DNA of 64,000 nt from an uncultured Tateyamaria sp. (GCF_947503045.1 NZ_CANNCF010000005.1:173085-237084), one strand, 5' to 3'; positions 52,237 through 62,592 are shown, counted from the stretch's first letter. Notes: generated by a model not told the origin, from the sequence alone. Program-made: numbers and translations.

Positions 52237-54801
52237 CGGGGCGGGGCGCAGCGCCTTTGCGATCTCCGGCACCACGAGGATGGGAAGCGCAAAGGCACCG
52301 ATCAGCAGCCATTCGTCCCCCCCGATAGGCACCGTGTGCAGCAGCAGCTGAAGCGGTGGCCAATAGACAGCCGCCACCTGCGCCCCAAGCGTTACGGCAA
52401 GCGCGATCAACAGAAACGGGTTGCTGAACCACCCGATGCGCCAGCTTGTCAGACGCAGGGACCGAAAGGCAAAGACGCTGACCTTTTCAAAAACCACCAT
52501 GGCGGTGAAGGCCGCTGTCCGCGCCAGCTCCACACCCTGATCCATCAAGTGAAAGAAGATCCAGAGGCTGGAGAGGCCAGTATAGGTGCCCAACAGGACA
52601 ATCGTGACAATCCCGCTGGTCCCCAAGATCGGAGTGTCCTTGTGGCGCGGTGGCTGTTGCATCTGATCCGGCTCGGATTTTTCCAACCCGAGGGCAACGG
52701 CGGTGACCCCATCGGTCACAAGGTTCATCCATAGAATTTGTGTGGCGAGAAAGACCAGAGGACCGCCGATGGCGATATTGATGACCAATGCGATGACTTC
52801 ACCCGCGTTGGACGACAGAAGATAGCGAACAAACTTCTGCACATTTGCGAACTGCCGCCGTCCCTCGCCGATGGCCCGCACGATCGTGGCAAAGTTGTCA
52901 TCGAGTAGAACCAAATCGGATGCGTCCCGCGCGACATCCGTGCCCCTGATCCCCATGGACACGCCGATGTCGGCCTGTTTGAGGGCGGGCGCGTCGTTGA
53001 CCCCATCGCCTGTCATCGCCACAATCTGCCCCTGCGCTTGCAGGACCGACACGATGCGCATTTTCTGTTCGGGCTTGGTGCGGGCAAACAGGACATCAGC
53101 TTGCAGCACGTCGCTGAGTTGTATGGCATCCAATCCATCCAGGTCCGCTCCGGTCAGTTGCCGCGTCACGGGCAAAGCAAGTTGTCGGGCGATGGCATCG
53201 GCAGTGATCGGGCTGTCACCGGTGATCATCACGACGCGAATGCCTGCTGAGTGCGCCATCGCAATGGCGTCCCGGACTTCGACGCGCGGCGGATCAATCA
53301 GGCCGACCAGCCCGAGAAAGGTCATGCTACCTTCGGCAATCTGGTGATCCGGCGCCGGGCGGCAGGCAAAGCCCATGACGCGCAGGCCTTGTTTCGCCAA
53401 TCTCGCATAGGCTGCCTCGATGTCTTGGTGCTCTGTCTCGCCGATCGGGCGGGCACCGGTCTGCGTCATCACATGGGTGCAGACCTCAAGCACTTGTTCC
53501 GGCGCGCCCTTGGTCAGGATTTCGGGCCCCTCTGCGCTTTGATACAAGACGGACATCCGTTTGCGCGCACTGCTGAAAGGCAGCTCCGCCATCAGGTTGC
53601 GCTCTTGCGGCAGGTCGCACCACCCCTTGTAGCCCAGGGTGATCAGCGCCCCTTCGGTCGGGGCACCGACCATCTGCCAGCCATCGCCGGTGCGGGTCAG
53701 ATGCGCATGACTGCAATAAAGGCCGGTTTTCAGGACCGCGCCCAGCACCGCATCATCCGCCGCCCGTATCCGCGTGCCGTTCCATTCGATATGCCCCGCC
53801 GGATCGTACCCAGTGCCGGTCACCCGATATTGCCGATCCAGCGTCCAGACCTGAGTCGCGGTCATTTTGTTTTCGGTTAATGTGCCGGTCTTGTCGGTGC
53901 ATATCACCGACGCCGCGCCGAGGGTCTCGACCGCCTGCAAGCGGCGGGCCAGCGCGTTCTGACGCACCATCGCCGTGGCACCAAGGGCCAGGGTGATGGT
54001 CACTACGGCGGGCAACCCTTCGGGCACCATGGCAACCGACAAGGACAGGCCGGTCATCACCATTTCCGTCAGATCACGGCCCAGCCAGATGCCAAGCCCG
54101 GCAACCGCTGCCGCGACCAAAAGCGCCGCAATCCCCAGTTGACGCGCCAGATGCCCAAGCTTGATTTGCAGATTGGTTGTCTTGGTCCCGACCGATCCCG
54201 TCAAATGCGCGATCTTGCCAAATTCAGTGGCGGGCCCTGTTGCGGTGACGCACACTTCTGCCCGCCCGGACGTGACGGAGGTGCCTGCAAACACTTCGGC
54301 ATGTTCGGGCGCGACCCCTTTGGAGACTGGCACGGATTCCCCGGTCAGCACGCTTTCATCGATCGACAGGTCCGCGGCGTGCAGCACGCGCGCATCTGCG
54401 GCAACCTTGGTGCCCGGTGTCAGGATCAGGATGTCGCCCGGTACGATGTCGCGGGCGGCGACAATCTGCTCGCGACCATCGCGCAGGACCAGCGCCTGCG
54501 GCGACAGCATCTCGCGCAAGGCGCTCAGCGCGGTTTCGGCCTTCCATTCCTGCACAAAGCCGAGGCCCGCATTCAGCACCACGACCAATCCGATGGTCAG
54601 CGCGTCCACCCGTTCGCCAAGGGCGACGGCGACGGCCGCTGCAATGATCAGGATCAACACAAGAAAGCTCGAAAACTGGCGCAGCAGCACCCGCAAGGGG
54701 CCTGTCTGTTTCACCTTGGGCAATTCGTTCCAACCATGCACGCGCCGGGCTGCAAGCACGTCAGCGTCGGTCAGTCCGGTGGGGAGTTGCGTATCGGCCA
54801 T
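52201..54801 (-). CDS. P-type Ca2+-ATPase-like cation pump (P2A)
   Basis: An 866-residue pump with all P-type marks: TGES in the actuator domain, VPEGLPAVVTITLALG in TM4, the phosphorylated Asp in CTDKTGTLTENK, and the hinge MTGDGVNDAPALKQADIGVSMG. TM6 region LWMNLVTDGVTAVALG carries Asn and Asp ligand candidates as in calcium or manganese pumps. It probably exports calcium. Mycobacterial CtpF is of the same broad class. Palindrome 60 bases upstream. Confidence 0.94.
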   Translation of the reverse strand: MADTQLPTGLTDADVLAARRVHGWNELPKVKQTGPLRVLLRQFSSFLVLILIIAAAVAVALGERVDALTIGLVVVLNAGLGFVQEWKAETALSALREMLSPQALVLRDGREQIVAARDIVPGDILILTPGTKVAADARVLHAADLSIDESVLTGESVPVSKGVAPEHAEVFAGTSVTSGRAEVCVTATGPATEFGKIAHLTGSVGTKTTNLQIKLGHLARQLGIAALLVAAAVAGLGIWLGRDLTEMVMTGLSLSVAMVPEGLPAVVTITLALGATAMVRQNALARRLQAVETLGAASVICTDKTGTLTENKMTATQVWTLDRQYRVTGTGYDPAGHIEWNGTRIRAADDAVLGAVLKTGLYCSHAHLTRTGDGWQMVGAPTEGALITLGYKGWCDLPQERNLMAELPFSSARKRMSVLYQSAEGPEILTKGAPEQVLEVCTHVMTQTGARPIGETEHQDIEAAYARLAKQGLRVMGFACRPAPDHQIAEGSMTFLGLVGLIDPPRVEVRDAIAMAHSAGIRVVMITGDSPITADAIARQLALPVTRQLTGADLDGLDAIQLSDVLQADVLFARTKPEQKMRIVSVLQAQGQIVAMTGDGVNDAPALKQADIGVSMGIRGTDVARDASDLVLLDDNFATIVRAIGEGRRQFANVQKFVRYLLSSNAGEVIALVINIAIGGPLVFLATQILWMNLVTDGVTAVALGLEKSEPDQMQQPPRHKDTPILGTSGIVTIVLLGTYTGLSSLWIFFHLMDQGVELARTAAFTAMVVFEKVSVFAFRSLRLTSWRIGWFSNPFLLIALAVTLGAQVAAVYWPPLQLLLHTVPIGGDEWLLIGAFALPILVVPEIAKALRPAPLPRDVIGHKTS

Positions 54802-54860
54802 TCTGCATCCTCTGCGCGGGAAGTGTTGATGCAGGTATCGGCAACAATCACCACCGCTGA

Positions 54861-54874
54861 TTGAGCCATGTCAA
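54861..54874. promoter_or_regulatory. FNR/FixK-type box
   Basis: TTGAG-CCAT-GTCAA fits TTGA-N6-TCAA. It lies exactly between the divergent P-type ATPase and phasin genes, 60 bases from each start. Confidence 0.6.
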
Positions 54875-54934
54875 AGCACGCAGGTATGGGCCGCATATGA
54901 TCGTCGCATGTCACCACAAACCGGAGGACCAGAG

Positions 54935-55273
54935 ATGGCCGACAAGTCACCAACCGAGGACAAGTCACCGACGTCCGATGCGCCGTTCAACGCGATCACG
55001 CAGCTTCAGGAGGCGGGATTGGGCAGTATGATGGGCATGGGCACAGCATGGGCGGAGGCCATCAGCGACATGAGCGCCGAGGTGGCCCATTTCGTGGCCG
55101 AACGGATCAAGGAAGACGTGAAAACCCAGCATCAGATTCTGCATTGTCAGAACGTGGCAGACCTGCAGCACATTCAGGCGCAATTCATCCAGAAAGCGAT
55201 GGATCAGTATCAGGCCGAAACCGGCAAACTGGTGGAGATGGGCACCAAGGCCTTTGCACCCAAAAAGAACTGA
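54935..55273 (+). CDS. Phasin-family granule-associated protein
   Basis: A 112-residue, mostly helical protein with a charged Ser/Pro-rich first 17 residues and an amphipathic region (MSAEVAHFVAERIKEDVKTQHQ, LQHIQAQFIQKAMDQYQAETGKL) typical of phasins. Phasins coat PHA granules. A strong GGAGG precedes the ATG at 54935. It is convergent with the PHA synthase gene. Confidence 0.85.
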   Translation: MADKSPTEDKSPTSDAPFNAITQLQEAGLGSMMGMGTAWAEAISDMSAEVAHFVAERIKEDVKTQHQILHCQNVADLQHIQAQFIQKAMDQYQAETGKLVEMGTKAFAPKKN

Positions 55274-55282
55274 GCGCTGCGG

Positions 55283-56929
55283 CTATCCAAGAACGTGACG
55301 ACCCGGCGCGGCCCCCAGTGTTTTCTGGGGGGCCGCCGTTTGCGTTCGTTCATTGCTGTGCTGTTGCAGCCATCCCGCCCAGTGAGGCCACCACGACCCG
55401 TCTTGCGGGCTGTGAGCGTCATACCATTTGGGTGCGGTGATGTGCGCATCGCCTTCGGCCTTGTGCCCGCTGCGGAAATGGCGACCCTTGTGGCCGGGCT
55501 CTGAAAGGATGCCGCCATTGTGCCCGCCATTGGTCAGAACAAATGTGACGTCGGTGTCGCTCAGCAACGCCAAACGGTACACCGACGTCCAGGGCGAGAC
55601 ATGATCGGTCTCGGTTGCGACGCAATAGATATCCGCGCGGATGTCGCTCAGGGCCACCGCCTTGCCATCCACCTTGAACCGCCCCTTTGCCAGATCGTTT
55701 TTGAGGAACAGCCGGCGCAGATATTCGGTGTGCATGCGGGCAGGCATCCGAGTTGCATCGGCGTTCCATGCCATCAGCGGATTGTCCGCCGTGCGTTCGC
55801 CCAGCAGATAGTGGCGGATCACCCGGCTCCAGATCAGGTCATTGGAGCGCAAGAGCTGGAACGCACCGGTCATCTGGTCCGCTTTCAGATAGCCGCGCGT
55901 TGCCATCAGGTCCTCAAGAAACGCCACCTGACTTTCGTTGATGAACAGGCCCAACTCGCCGGGTTCGGAAAAATCCACCTGCGCGGCCAACAGGCTGACG
56001 CTGGCCAGGCAGTCATCCCCGTCGCGCGCCAAAGCCGCCGAGACAATCGACAAAAGCGTACCGCCCAGACAATAGCCAGCAGCATGCAGGCGCGGATGCC
56101 CGATGTCCTTGATATGCTGGATGGCGGCGCGCACGCCGAGGTCGACATAGTCCTGCAGGGACAGGTCTGCGTCCGCCTCGTCCGGGTTTTTCCAGGACAG
56201 GATGAAAACCTCGAACCCCTGATCGCGCAGATAGGCAACCAGCGAGCGTTGCGCCGTCAAATCCAGAATATAGAATTTCATGATCCACGCGGGCACAATC
56301 AGGATCGGTTCGCGATGAACGATTTCTGTGGTCGGGCGGTAGAGGATCAGCTCGACCAGCGCATTGCGCATCACCACATCCCCGGGGGTCGTGGCCAGAT
56401 CCTTGCCAACTTTGTGACGGCCCGAGGTGCGTGGCGCTTTCGCCAGAAGACGGTTGAAATCCTCCATCCAGTAACGCGCCCCGCGCAGCAGGTTTTGCCC
56501 CTGTTCCTCTTGCGTGCGTTTTCGGACCAGCGGGTTCGTCGCGGCAAAGTTGGCAGGGGACAGCATATCAAGCCATTGGCGTGCTGCGAAGTTCACGATG
56601 CTGGCGTGTTTGGGGTCCACGCCGTGCACATCGGTTGTGGCGGCATCCCACCAGTTTTGAGTGGCCAAAAAGCCTTGCGCCAAATGGGAATAGGGAAAGG
56701 CATCCCATGCCGGATCGGCAAACCTGGGATCGCTGCGTTCTTGCGGTTCTGCACCTTCAAGGGCGAGTTTGAGCAATTCAGCCTGTTTTTCCGGCGATCC
56801 AGCAATGTGCAGCCACCAATCCAGATAAGCCGTCGCAAGGGCTGAGGGTGAAAGCCCTCCGGTCAACTGCGCCAGCGCCGCATGCCATTGCGCGTCAAGT
56901 CCGGCAGGGCGGGCTTGATCCGCACTCAT
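55283..56929 (-). CDS. phaC: Polyhydroxyalkanoate synthase
   Basis: A 548-residue PHA polymerase. The lipase-box-like Cys lies in AAGYCLGGTLLS, the general-base Asp in ATETDHVSPW and the His in NGGHNGGILSEPG. Length and the N-terminal domain resemble class I enzymes. It polymerises hydroxyacyl-CoA into storage polyester. The ATG overlaps the HlyD stop, so it is the last gene of an exporter operon, an unusual partner for phaC. The C-terminus reads into a strong hairpin. Confidence 0.93.
   Translation of the reverse strand: MSADQARPAGLDAQWHAALAQLTGGLSPSALATAYLDWWLHIAGSPEKQAELLKLALEGAEPQERSDPRFADPAWDAFPYSHLAQGFLATQNWWDAATTDVHGVDPKHASIVNFAARQWLDMLSPANFAATNPLVRKRTQEEQGQNLLRGARYWMEDFNRLLAKAPRTSGRHKVGKDLATTPGDVVMRNALVELILYRPTTEIVHREPILIVPAWIMKFYILDLTAQRSLVAYLRDQGFEVFILSWKNPDEADADLSLQDYVDLGVRAAIQHIKDIGHPRLHAAGYCLGGTLLSIVSAALARDGDDCLASVSLLAAQVDFSEPGELGLFINESQVAFLEDLMATRGYLKADQMTGAFQLLRSNDLIWSRVIRHYLLGERTADNPLMAWNADATRMPARMHTEYLRRLFLKNDLAKGRFKVDGKAVALSDIRADIYCVATETDHVSPWTSVYRLALLSDTDVTFVLTNGGHNGGILSEPGHKGRHFRSGHKAEGDAHITAPKWYDAHSPQDGSWWPHWAGWLQQHSNERTQTAAPQKTLGAAPGRHVLG
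55308..55336. terminator. Strong hairpin between phasin and phaC
   Basis: GCGGCCCCCAG, a six-base loop TGTTTT, then CTGGGGGGCCGC form an almost perfect stem inside the 3' end of phaC, downstream of the phasin stop. There is no clear T-run on either side, so it may act as a bidirectional terminator or only as an RNA barrier. Confidence 0.4.
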
Positions 56930-58137
56930 AACTGCGACCTTTCCACGAGGGACACGCCTGCCGTGATCTCGTCGCTGGGGTGGGTGATGACGCGTTCACC
57001 GACCTCCAAACCGTTTATGACCTGAACCATCCGGTCATTGCGCCGCCCCAGCGTCACGGCGCGCCGTTCGGCCACGCCCTCGACCGCGACGAAAACCGCC
57101 CAGCCCTCGTCAGACGGAAACACCGCGCTGAGTGGCACCTGTAGCGTATCTTCTGCGCGCCACTCGATGATGCGCAAAAAGACCGAAAACCCGTCGCCCA
57201 GATTGGGCCGTTTGTCGGCAGGCGTTGTCATCAGAAAATAGGCATCCACCCGCTGTTCCTCGATCCCCAATGCCGAGACTTTGGTGCGGGCCTTTGGATC
57301 AATCCGGTCCAGTGTCGCATGCAAAACCTCCGTACCTCCCCAGCGTTCGACATAGGCCTGCGCGCCGGGACTGAGCCGCACCGCGTCGTTTGACAGGATA
57401 TCTGCGACCAGTTCGAGCTCTTGCGGATCGCCGATACTGACCAGTGGCGTGCCGATGGACACGGGCCGTTCGCTGATTGCAGCAACCGACAGGACAACGC
57501 CATCGCTGGGTGCCCGAACCTCGACGCAGCAGCTTTCGCTTGCAGCTTGAGGGCTGTCGGGCAGCATCAGGGTCGCCCGCGCGCGTTCAATTGCGCCATC
57601 CGCCATCTGAATGCGGGCCTGCGCTGCCTCGATGGTCGCATTGGCCACCGCAAGTCGCTGCGCGTCGTCCTCAAGCCGCGTGAGGGATGCCACGCCGCGG
57701 GTGACCAGGGCCTCGGTTCGGACGAACTGGGACTGGGCAAAACGGGCTGTTTCCTCGGCCTGTTTCAAATCCGCCTGCGCGACGTGGCGCGCGGCCATGG
57801 CCTCTTGTAATGCTGCCTCGGCCTGCAATTGCGCGCGGGCGTCCAGCAAGGCGGATGAGGCCGGGCGCACAACGGCAACCACCGTTTCACCACCCTGCAC
57901 CAGATCCCCTTCGGACACAGGCGAGCGCAGTGCGGTGCCTGAGATCGGCGAGGCCACCTCGAACAGATCACGCACCTGGCTTTGACCTTCGGCGTTGATT
58001 GTCACCTCGAGCGGGCCTTTTGTGACCGTGGCCAGATCGATTGGCACGGGATCCTCGCGAAAGCTGACATAGGACAACCCGGCCACAAGCGCGACGCCAA
58101 TGCCGATCAGGACAGTTGTGCGGGTGGAATAAGACAT
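56926..58137 (-). CDS. HlyD/MacA-type periplasmic adaptor (membrane fusion protein)
   Basis: A 403-residue protein with an N-terminal anchor (about 7-25), the lipoyl half-motifs VASPISGTALRSPV and RAPSDGVVLSV, an alpha-helical hairpin between them (about 95-195), and a beta-barrel and C-terminal domain. It would bridge the FtsX-type permease and the outer part of an export system. Four bases after the permease stop. Confidence 0.9.
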   Translation of the reverse strand: MSYSTRTTVLIGIGVALVAGLSYVSFREDPVPIDLATVTKGPLEVTINAEGQSQVRDLFEVASPISGTALRSPVSEGDLVQGGETVVAVVRPASSALLDARAQLQAEAALQEAMAARHVAQADLKQAEETARFAQSQFVRTEALVTRGVASLTRLEDDAQRLAVANATIEAAQARIQMADGAIERARATLMLPDSPQAASESCCVEVRAPSDGVVLSVAAISERPVSIGTPLVSIGDPQELELVADILSNDAVRLSPGAQAYVERWGGTEVLHATLDRIDPKARTKVSALGIEEQRVDAYFLMTTPADKRPNLGDGFSVFLRIIEWRAEDTLQVPLSAVFPSDEGWAVFVAVEGVAERRAVTLGRRNDRMVQVINGLEVGERVITHPSDEITAGVSLVERSQL

Positions 58138-58141
58138 CGGG

Positions 58142-60514
58142 TCACTCCCTTGTTTTCATGACAGAAACCAGATCGAGACGGTCAAGCCGTCGCCGCACGA
58201 TCATCACCGAGACAAAGGCGGCGCACAGCACGACAAGACTGGCAGTTGTGAAGGTTGCAGGCCTGAGCACCAGCGGGATGCTATAGAGGTCACTGGTGAA
58301 ACTGGTGGACATCAGCTGCGCGATCCAGGCACCGATCAGCCAGCCAAAGGGTTGCGCGATCAGGGCGATCAGCATCATCTCTCCGATCAGAATGTAGCTG
58401 ACCTCGCCACGGCCAAAGCCAAGGATGCGCAGGCTGGCCAGTTCCCGCGCGCGCTCGGACAACTGGATGCGGGCTGCGTTGTAGGACACACCAACGGTGA
58501 TCAGCACGGCAATACCGATGTAGATCGTGTTCATCACCACGATGTTCTGCTCAACCGTATCCTGAAAGGACTGGCGGTTCTCGTTCATCTCGACGAGGCC
58601 GCTGATCTCCGGTGTGTCCTTGATCGCTGCATGCAGTGCTTCGATCCGGGTGTCATCCAGAGTGACGTTCACGATCGAGACGCGCGGCGCCTGTCGAAAC
58701 ATCGCGTTCATGGACTCAAAGTCCATATAGGCCCCTAGCCCGAAACGCAGTTCGACCAGGTCCACCACCCGCAACGCAAAAGTCTCGCGACGACCGCTCA
58801 GGAATTCGACCTCGATGCTGTCACCGGCCTGCACGTCCAGATGCGCGGCCAAACGATAGGACAGGACAATCCCACCGGGCGGGACATCGATTCGGCGGCC
58901 GTCTGCATCCAGCACCCGGCTCAGATCGTTGCCGGGGCGGCGGGATTCGACGGCTGTGCGTTTGGTGCGGTGACCGTGGCGCAGTATGGCAGCGTGAGCT
59001 TGTTGGCCTTCTGTTTGCAAAACGCCGGGCAAGTGGCGCACGTTTTCCACGGCGGCCTCGGGCACGTCCTGCGCAAACAGCACCATCACGTCCTGCCGGT
59101 TGGTTTGATAAAACGCCAGATCGACGATTTCATCCAATGCATCATTGATGAACGTGGCCGCAATCACCGACGCCACCGCGAGGGCCAGACCCAACGATGT
59201 CAGAAAACTGCGCAGTGGCCAGCGCAGCAAGGAACGCAGGATCATCACGGTGGATTGCGCCAGCCGCATCCGCGCCATTGCCACATCAATGAACGAGCGT
59301 TTGAATCGGGGCGGGGCCGGGGGCTGCATCGCGATCGCAGGGGCAAGTTTGGCCGCCTTGAGGGCCGCCTGGGCCGCGCCAAGGCTGGTGGTGAACAACC
59401 CGACCAGACCCGCAGCGGCGTAGACCCAATAGGACACTCGAAAAATCACGAATGGAAAATTGAAGAATTCTGCGTATTGGGCCGCCGTATCGCGGGCAAG
59501 TATCGTGCCTGCGATCCATCCGACGCCAACGCCGACAACGGCGATCAGCCCGGCCAGCATCAGGAAGTGCAGGCAGATCTCGGTGTTGGAATAGCCGATG
59601 GCCTTGAGCAGGCCGATCTCGCTGCGTTCCAGCGCGATGATCCGGCCCATGACCATGCTGACCAGAAACGCCGAGATGCCAAAAAAGATCGGTGGCAGGA
59701 TCGCGGCCATGCCCTTGAGCTGATCGATCTCGGCATCCAGAAAGGCGTCAGACTGATGTGTGGATCGGTCATAGGCACCAAGGCCTCCGAACGGTTCCAG
59801 CAGGGTATCAAGCGCATCAATCGCCGGGGCCGTCTGCATCCCCGCAGCCAGTGACAGCGAAACGTCGTTGAAGGCCCCGGTCATGTCATAGGCCGCCGCC
59901 GCCGCGCGTTCGGGCATCCAGATGATCCCGAACACTGCATTGTCGGGCATCATCGCGCCTGGGCCGATGGTGTAGATGAATTCGGGCGACAACACGGTGC
60001 CGACAATGGTCAACTCGCGTTTCTGGCCACGCAAATTGGCGCTGAAACTGTCACCCTCAACAAACCCGTTGGCCTGCGCAAAGGGAGCGTTCACCACAAT
60101 CTCGTCCGTGCTGAGCGGATCGGGAAACCGACCCGAGACCAGCAGAGGAACATTCAGCACAGGATCAGCGGTTTCGGGATAGGACAGGATGTGCCCCACG
60201 GCTGTGCGCGTACGGCCCGGGATATCAAGGATCGCTTCGCCCGATATCCGCGCCTCAACGCCCAGCACCCCATCGATCTGAGCAATTTCCGACAGAAGGG
60301 ACAAGGGCGCGCGTCGGGCCACGGCAAAGACGTCCGCAAATCGGTTGCGCTCGTAATAGGCGGTGCGCGTTTCCGAAAGCGCGGTGTACATACCTACAGA
60401 GGTCAGCAAGATTGCCACACCACATGCCAGGACCAGCGCAATGGCAAGCGCCTGTATCCACAATCGCTTGAAATCGCGCAGCAATTTACGGTCTATGGCC
60501 TGCATCCCGCTCAC
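58142..60514 (-). CDS. ABC transporter permease, FtsX/DUF214 type with large periplasmic domains
   Basis: A 790-residue permease with an N-terminal membrane segment ([15 protein letters not shown]), a large periplasmic domain (about 45-260), a membrane block near 270-380, a second periplasmic domain and a final three-segment FtsX block ([30 protein letters not shown]). The GTG start at 60514 overlaps the ATPase stop; ATG 60505 is an alternative. Mechanotransmitting MacB/Lol-like exporters share this type. The cargo is unknown. Confidence 0.88.
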   Translation of the reverse strand: MSGMQAIDRKLLRDFKRLWIQALAIALVLACGVAILLTSVGMYTALSETRTAYYERNRFADVFAVARRAPLSLLSEIAQIDGVLGVEARISGEAILDIPGRTRTAVGHILSYPETADPVLNVPLLVSGRFPDPLSTDEIVVNAPFAQANGFVEGDSFSANLRGQKRELTIVGTVLSPEFIYTIGPGAMMPDNAVFGIIWMPERAAAAAYDMTGAFNDVSLSLAAGMQTAPAIDALDTLLEPFGGLGAYDRSTHQSDAFLDAEIDQLKGMAAILPPIFFGISAFLVSMVMGRIIALERSEIGLLKAIGYSNTEICLHFLMLAGLIAVVGVGVGWIAGTILARDTAAQYAEFFNFPFVIFRVSYWVYAAAGLVGLFTTSLGAAQAALKAAKLAPAIAMQPPAPPRFKRSFIDVAMARMRLAQSTVMILRSLLRWPLRSFLTSLGLALAVASVIAATFINDALDEIVDLAFYQTNRQDVMVLFAQDVPEAAVENVRHLPGVLQTEGQQAHAAILRHGHRTKRTAVESRRPGNDLSRVLDADGRRIDVPPGGIVLSYRLAAHLDVQAGDSIEVEFLSGRRETFALRVVDLVELRFGLGAYMDFESMNAMFRQAPRVSIVNVTLDDTRIEALHAAIKDTPEISGLVEMNENRQSFQDTVEQNIVVMNTIYIGIAVLITVGVSYNAARIQLSERARELASLRILGFGRGEVSYILIGEMMLIALIAQPFGWLIGAWIAQLMSTSFTSDLYSIPLVLRPATFTTASLVVLCAAFVSVMIVRRRLDRLDLVSVMKTRE

Positions 60515-61218
60515 CAGACAATCTCGGATGGGGCGAGGCGCGTCTCGTTCTCACGGACTTCGCTGATCTTGCCGTCCTGAAAAAAGATCACCCGATGCGC
60601 CATGCGCTGGATTTCGGCGTTGTGGGTGATGACGACCGTGGTCGTGCCAAAGCGTTCGTTGATGTCGCGCAGCACCTCCAGCACCTGCACGCCCGTGGTG
60701 CTGTCGAGCGCGCCCGTGGGTTCATCGCACAGCAGGATTTGCGGGCGCTTGGCAATGGCGCGCGCGATGGCAACGCGCTGTTGCTCGCCGCCAGACATCT
60801 CGGATGGAAAGTGGTCCATCCGCTTGCCAAGCCCGACGAGGTTCAGCGCCTCTTCGGCGGGCATCGGATTGGGGGCCACATCGGTGACCAGTTGCACGTT
60901 TTCCCGCGCGGTCAGACTGGGCACGAGATTGTAGAACTGGAACACGAAGCCGACGTGATCGCGCCGGTATTTCGTTAGCCCGCGGTCGGGCAAATCGGTC
61001 AGTTCAATGTCGTCAAACCAGACACGCCCATCGGTGGCATGATCCAGACCGCCAAGGATGTTCAGAAGGGTGGATTTTCCACTGCCCGAGGGGCCAAGCA
61101 AAACGGCCAACTCACCCTTGTAGAGTTCCAGATCGACACCGGCCAAGGCGAACACCTTCACCTCGCCGGTGTCATAGACCTTGGTGATGCCTTGGGTTCT
61201 GAAAATAACGTCGGACAC
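60511..61218 (-). CDS. ABC transporter ATP-binding protein, LolD/MacB type
   Basis: A 235-residue ATPase: Walker [11 protein letters not shown], signature [14 protein letters not shown], Walker [12 protein letters not shown], His loop ITHN. I chose GTG 61218 because AGGAGA stands five bases before it; a GTG at 61236 would place this ribosome site inside the gene. First gene of an operon running through the permease, adaptor and phaC. Confidence 0.92.
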   Translation of the reverse strand: MSDVIFRTQGITKVYDTGEVKVFALAGVDLELYKGELAVLLGPSGSGKSTLLNILGGLDHATDGRVWFDDIELTDLPDRGLTKYRRDHVGFVFQFYNLVPSLTARENVQLVTDVAPNPMPAEEALNLVGLGKRMDHFPSEMSGGEQQRVAIARAIAKRPQILLCDEPTGALDSTTGVQVLEVLRDINERFGTTTVVITHNAEIQRMAHRVIFFQDGKISEVRENETRLAPSEIVW

Positions 61219-61266
61219 AAATTTCTCCTGTCGCACCCTCCCTTAGAGGCCGTCGCAGGCGGCCAA

Positions 61267-61280
61267 TTGATTGATCTCAA
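61267..61280. promoter_or_regulatory. FNR/FixK-type box
   Basis: TTGAT-TGAT-CTCAA fits TTGA-N6-TCAA with one perfect half-site. It lies 49 bases upstream of the exporter-phaC operon start. Confidence 0.65.
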
Positions 61281-61282
61281 TT

Positions 61283-61789
61283 TTAGACGGCCTTTGCGTC
61301 CGGCGCCTCCAGCTCAGATAGAAACGCCGCAATTGTGTGGCCCTCCACTCCGGTGCCTTCGGCCGAATTCGGCAAGGTGGCAGTGGCGACAAAGGGACGC
61401 CCAAGGTCGGATGCGCCAACTTCGTAGGCCTTTTCCGGTGGGGAATGCGCGCCCGAGGTCAGGAACAGGGACACGGCCTGCGGCAAATTGGTGCCCGCCC
61501 GCAGCAGGGCGCGCAGCGGCACGGCAGGGTAGGAGGTCCAGACCGGCCCCACCAGAATGACATGGCGATACGTGGTGAGCGTGGAAAAGAATTGCGGCCC
61601 AAGCACGCAGTTTTGCCGCAAGCTGTCGTAACCTGCGCGCATGTAGCCGAAAATCCGCCCCTCATAGGCCGGTGCGGTGATTTCCACCTGTTCGGCCTTC
61701 AATTTCTCGGCCAGTTTGGTGGCCAGACGCTTGGAATGACCAGAGCGTGAGTAAAAGGCAACGCAGGTATCAGGGGACGTGTTGGGCAT
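61283..61789 (-). CDS. Flavodoxin-like protein
   Basis: A 168-residue protein starting at 61789 with AAAGGTC upstream. The FMN phosphate loop YSRSGHSKRLATKL, the GPVWTSYPAVPLRALL segment and a third loop (LTSGAHSPPEKAYEVG) give a short-chain flavodoxin-like fold. It could be an electron carrier or a protoporphyrinogen oxidase-like enzyme. Divergent from the downstream Crp/Fnr gene with a perfect FNR box between. Confidence 0.85.
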   Translation of the reverse strand: MPNTSPDTCVAFYSRSGHSKRLATKLAEKLKAEQVEITAPAYEGRIFGYMRAGYDSLRQNCVLGPQFFSTLTTYRHVILVGPVWTSYPAVPLRALLRAGTNLPQAVSLFLTSGAHSPPEKAYEVGASDLGRPFVATATLPNSAEGTGVEGHTIAAFLSELEAPDAKAV

Positions 61790-61845
61790 GGGTCGACCTT
61801 TCGTTTTTGCCATCCAAACCTTGGCCCAGGGAACGGTGCGACCCT

Positions 61846-61859
61846 TTGATAAAGATCAA
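61846..61859. promoter_or_regulatory. Perfect FNR/FixK box
   Basis: TTGAT-AAAG-ATCAA equals the full consensus. It lies between the divergent flavodoxin-like gene (57 bases) and Crp/Fnr gene (50 bases), allowing autoregulation. Confidence 0.8.
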
Positions 61860-61908
61860 TCAACACCTCCCGATTGCGCGCAAAGTCACCGACAACGAGG
61901 ATCAAGAC

Positions 61909-62577
61909 ATGCTCACTGATTTCACATGGCGGCATCACTTTCCTGGCCTTGCGGGTCTGTCCGCTGAAGTCTCTGACCTGCTCGACAAACGCGCGGTGAT
62001 GGCGTCCGTCAACAAAGGTGTGGCGATATTCGGGCCCGGGCATCCGGCTGAAAACCTGTTGCTTCTGGTATCCGGCACGGTGCGCGTGCAGCAGCTTTCG
62101 GAGGCGGGTCGCGAGATTGTGCTCTACCGCGTGCATGCTGGCGAAAGCTGTGTTCTGACCACGGCCTGCTTGCTGGCGTTCGAGGATTATTCGGCCGAAG
62201 GCATCGCCGAGACGGATGTCGAAGCTGTCCTGATCCCGCGCGACACCTTTGACGAATTGATGTCCGTGTCCAAGGCGTTCCGCGCCTTTGTCTTTGAGGC
62301 GTATTCGAAACGGATCACCGATCTGTTCATGGTGATCGAAGAGATCGCGTTCAAACGCATGGACATCCGCGTGGCTCAAAAATTGCTCGAATTGCAGGAT
62401 GCGGACAATACGCTGCACCTCACGCACCAGCAGTTGGCGGTCGAATTGGGCACAGCGCGAGAGGTGATTTCGCGCCAGTTGAAGGAGTTCGAGCGGCGCG
62501 GTTGGGTGGCTCTCAGCCGTGGCGCAATTGAGTTGCGTGAAGCCGCAGCGATCGAACGTTTGTCAAACGCGCCATGA
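61909..62577 (+). CDS. Crp/Fnr-family regulator with paired Cys in the sensor domain
   Basis: A 222-residue regulator. I chose ATG 61909 (ACGAGGATC upstream). The sensor beta-barrel holds two Cys six residues apart (GESCVLTTACLL, Cys81 and Cys87). The HTH ELGTAREVISRQLKEF keeps the Glu-x-x-Ser-Arg recognition residues of FNR/Dnr proteins. FNR-type cluster Cys are missing. A thiol or persulfide sensing role is possible because a sulfur-transport module follows; Dnr-like nitric oxide sensing is the other option. Confidence 0.92.
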   Translation: MLTDFTWRHHFPGLAGLSAEVSDLLDKRAVMASVNKGVAIFGPGHPAENLLLLVSGTVRVQQLSEAGREIVLYRVHAGESCVLTTACLLAFEDYSAEGIAETDVEAVLIPRDTFDELMSVSKAFRAFVFEAYSKRITDLFMVIEEIAFKRMDIRVAQKLLELQDADNTLHLTHQQLAVELGTAREVISRQLKEFERRGWVALSRGAIELREAAAIERLSNAP

Positions 62578-62592
62578 ATGCGCGGCCTACGG

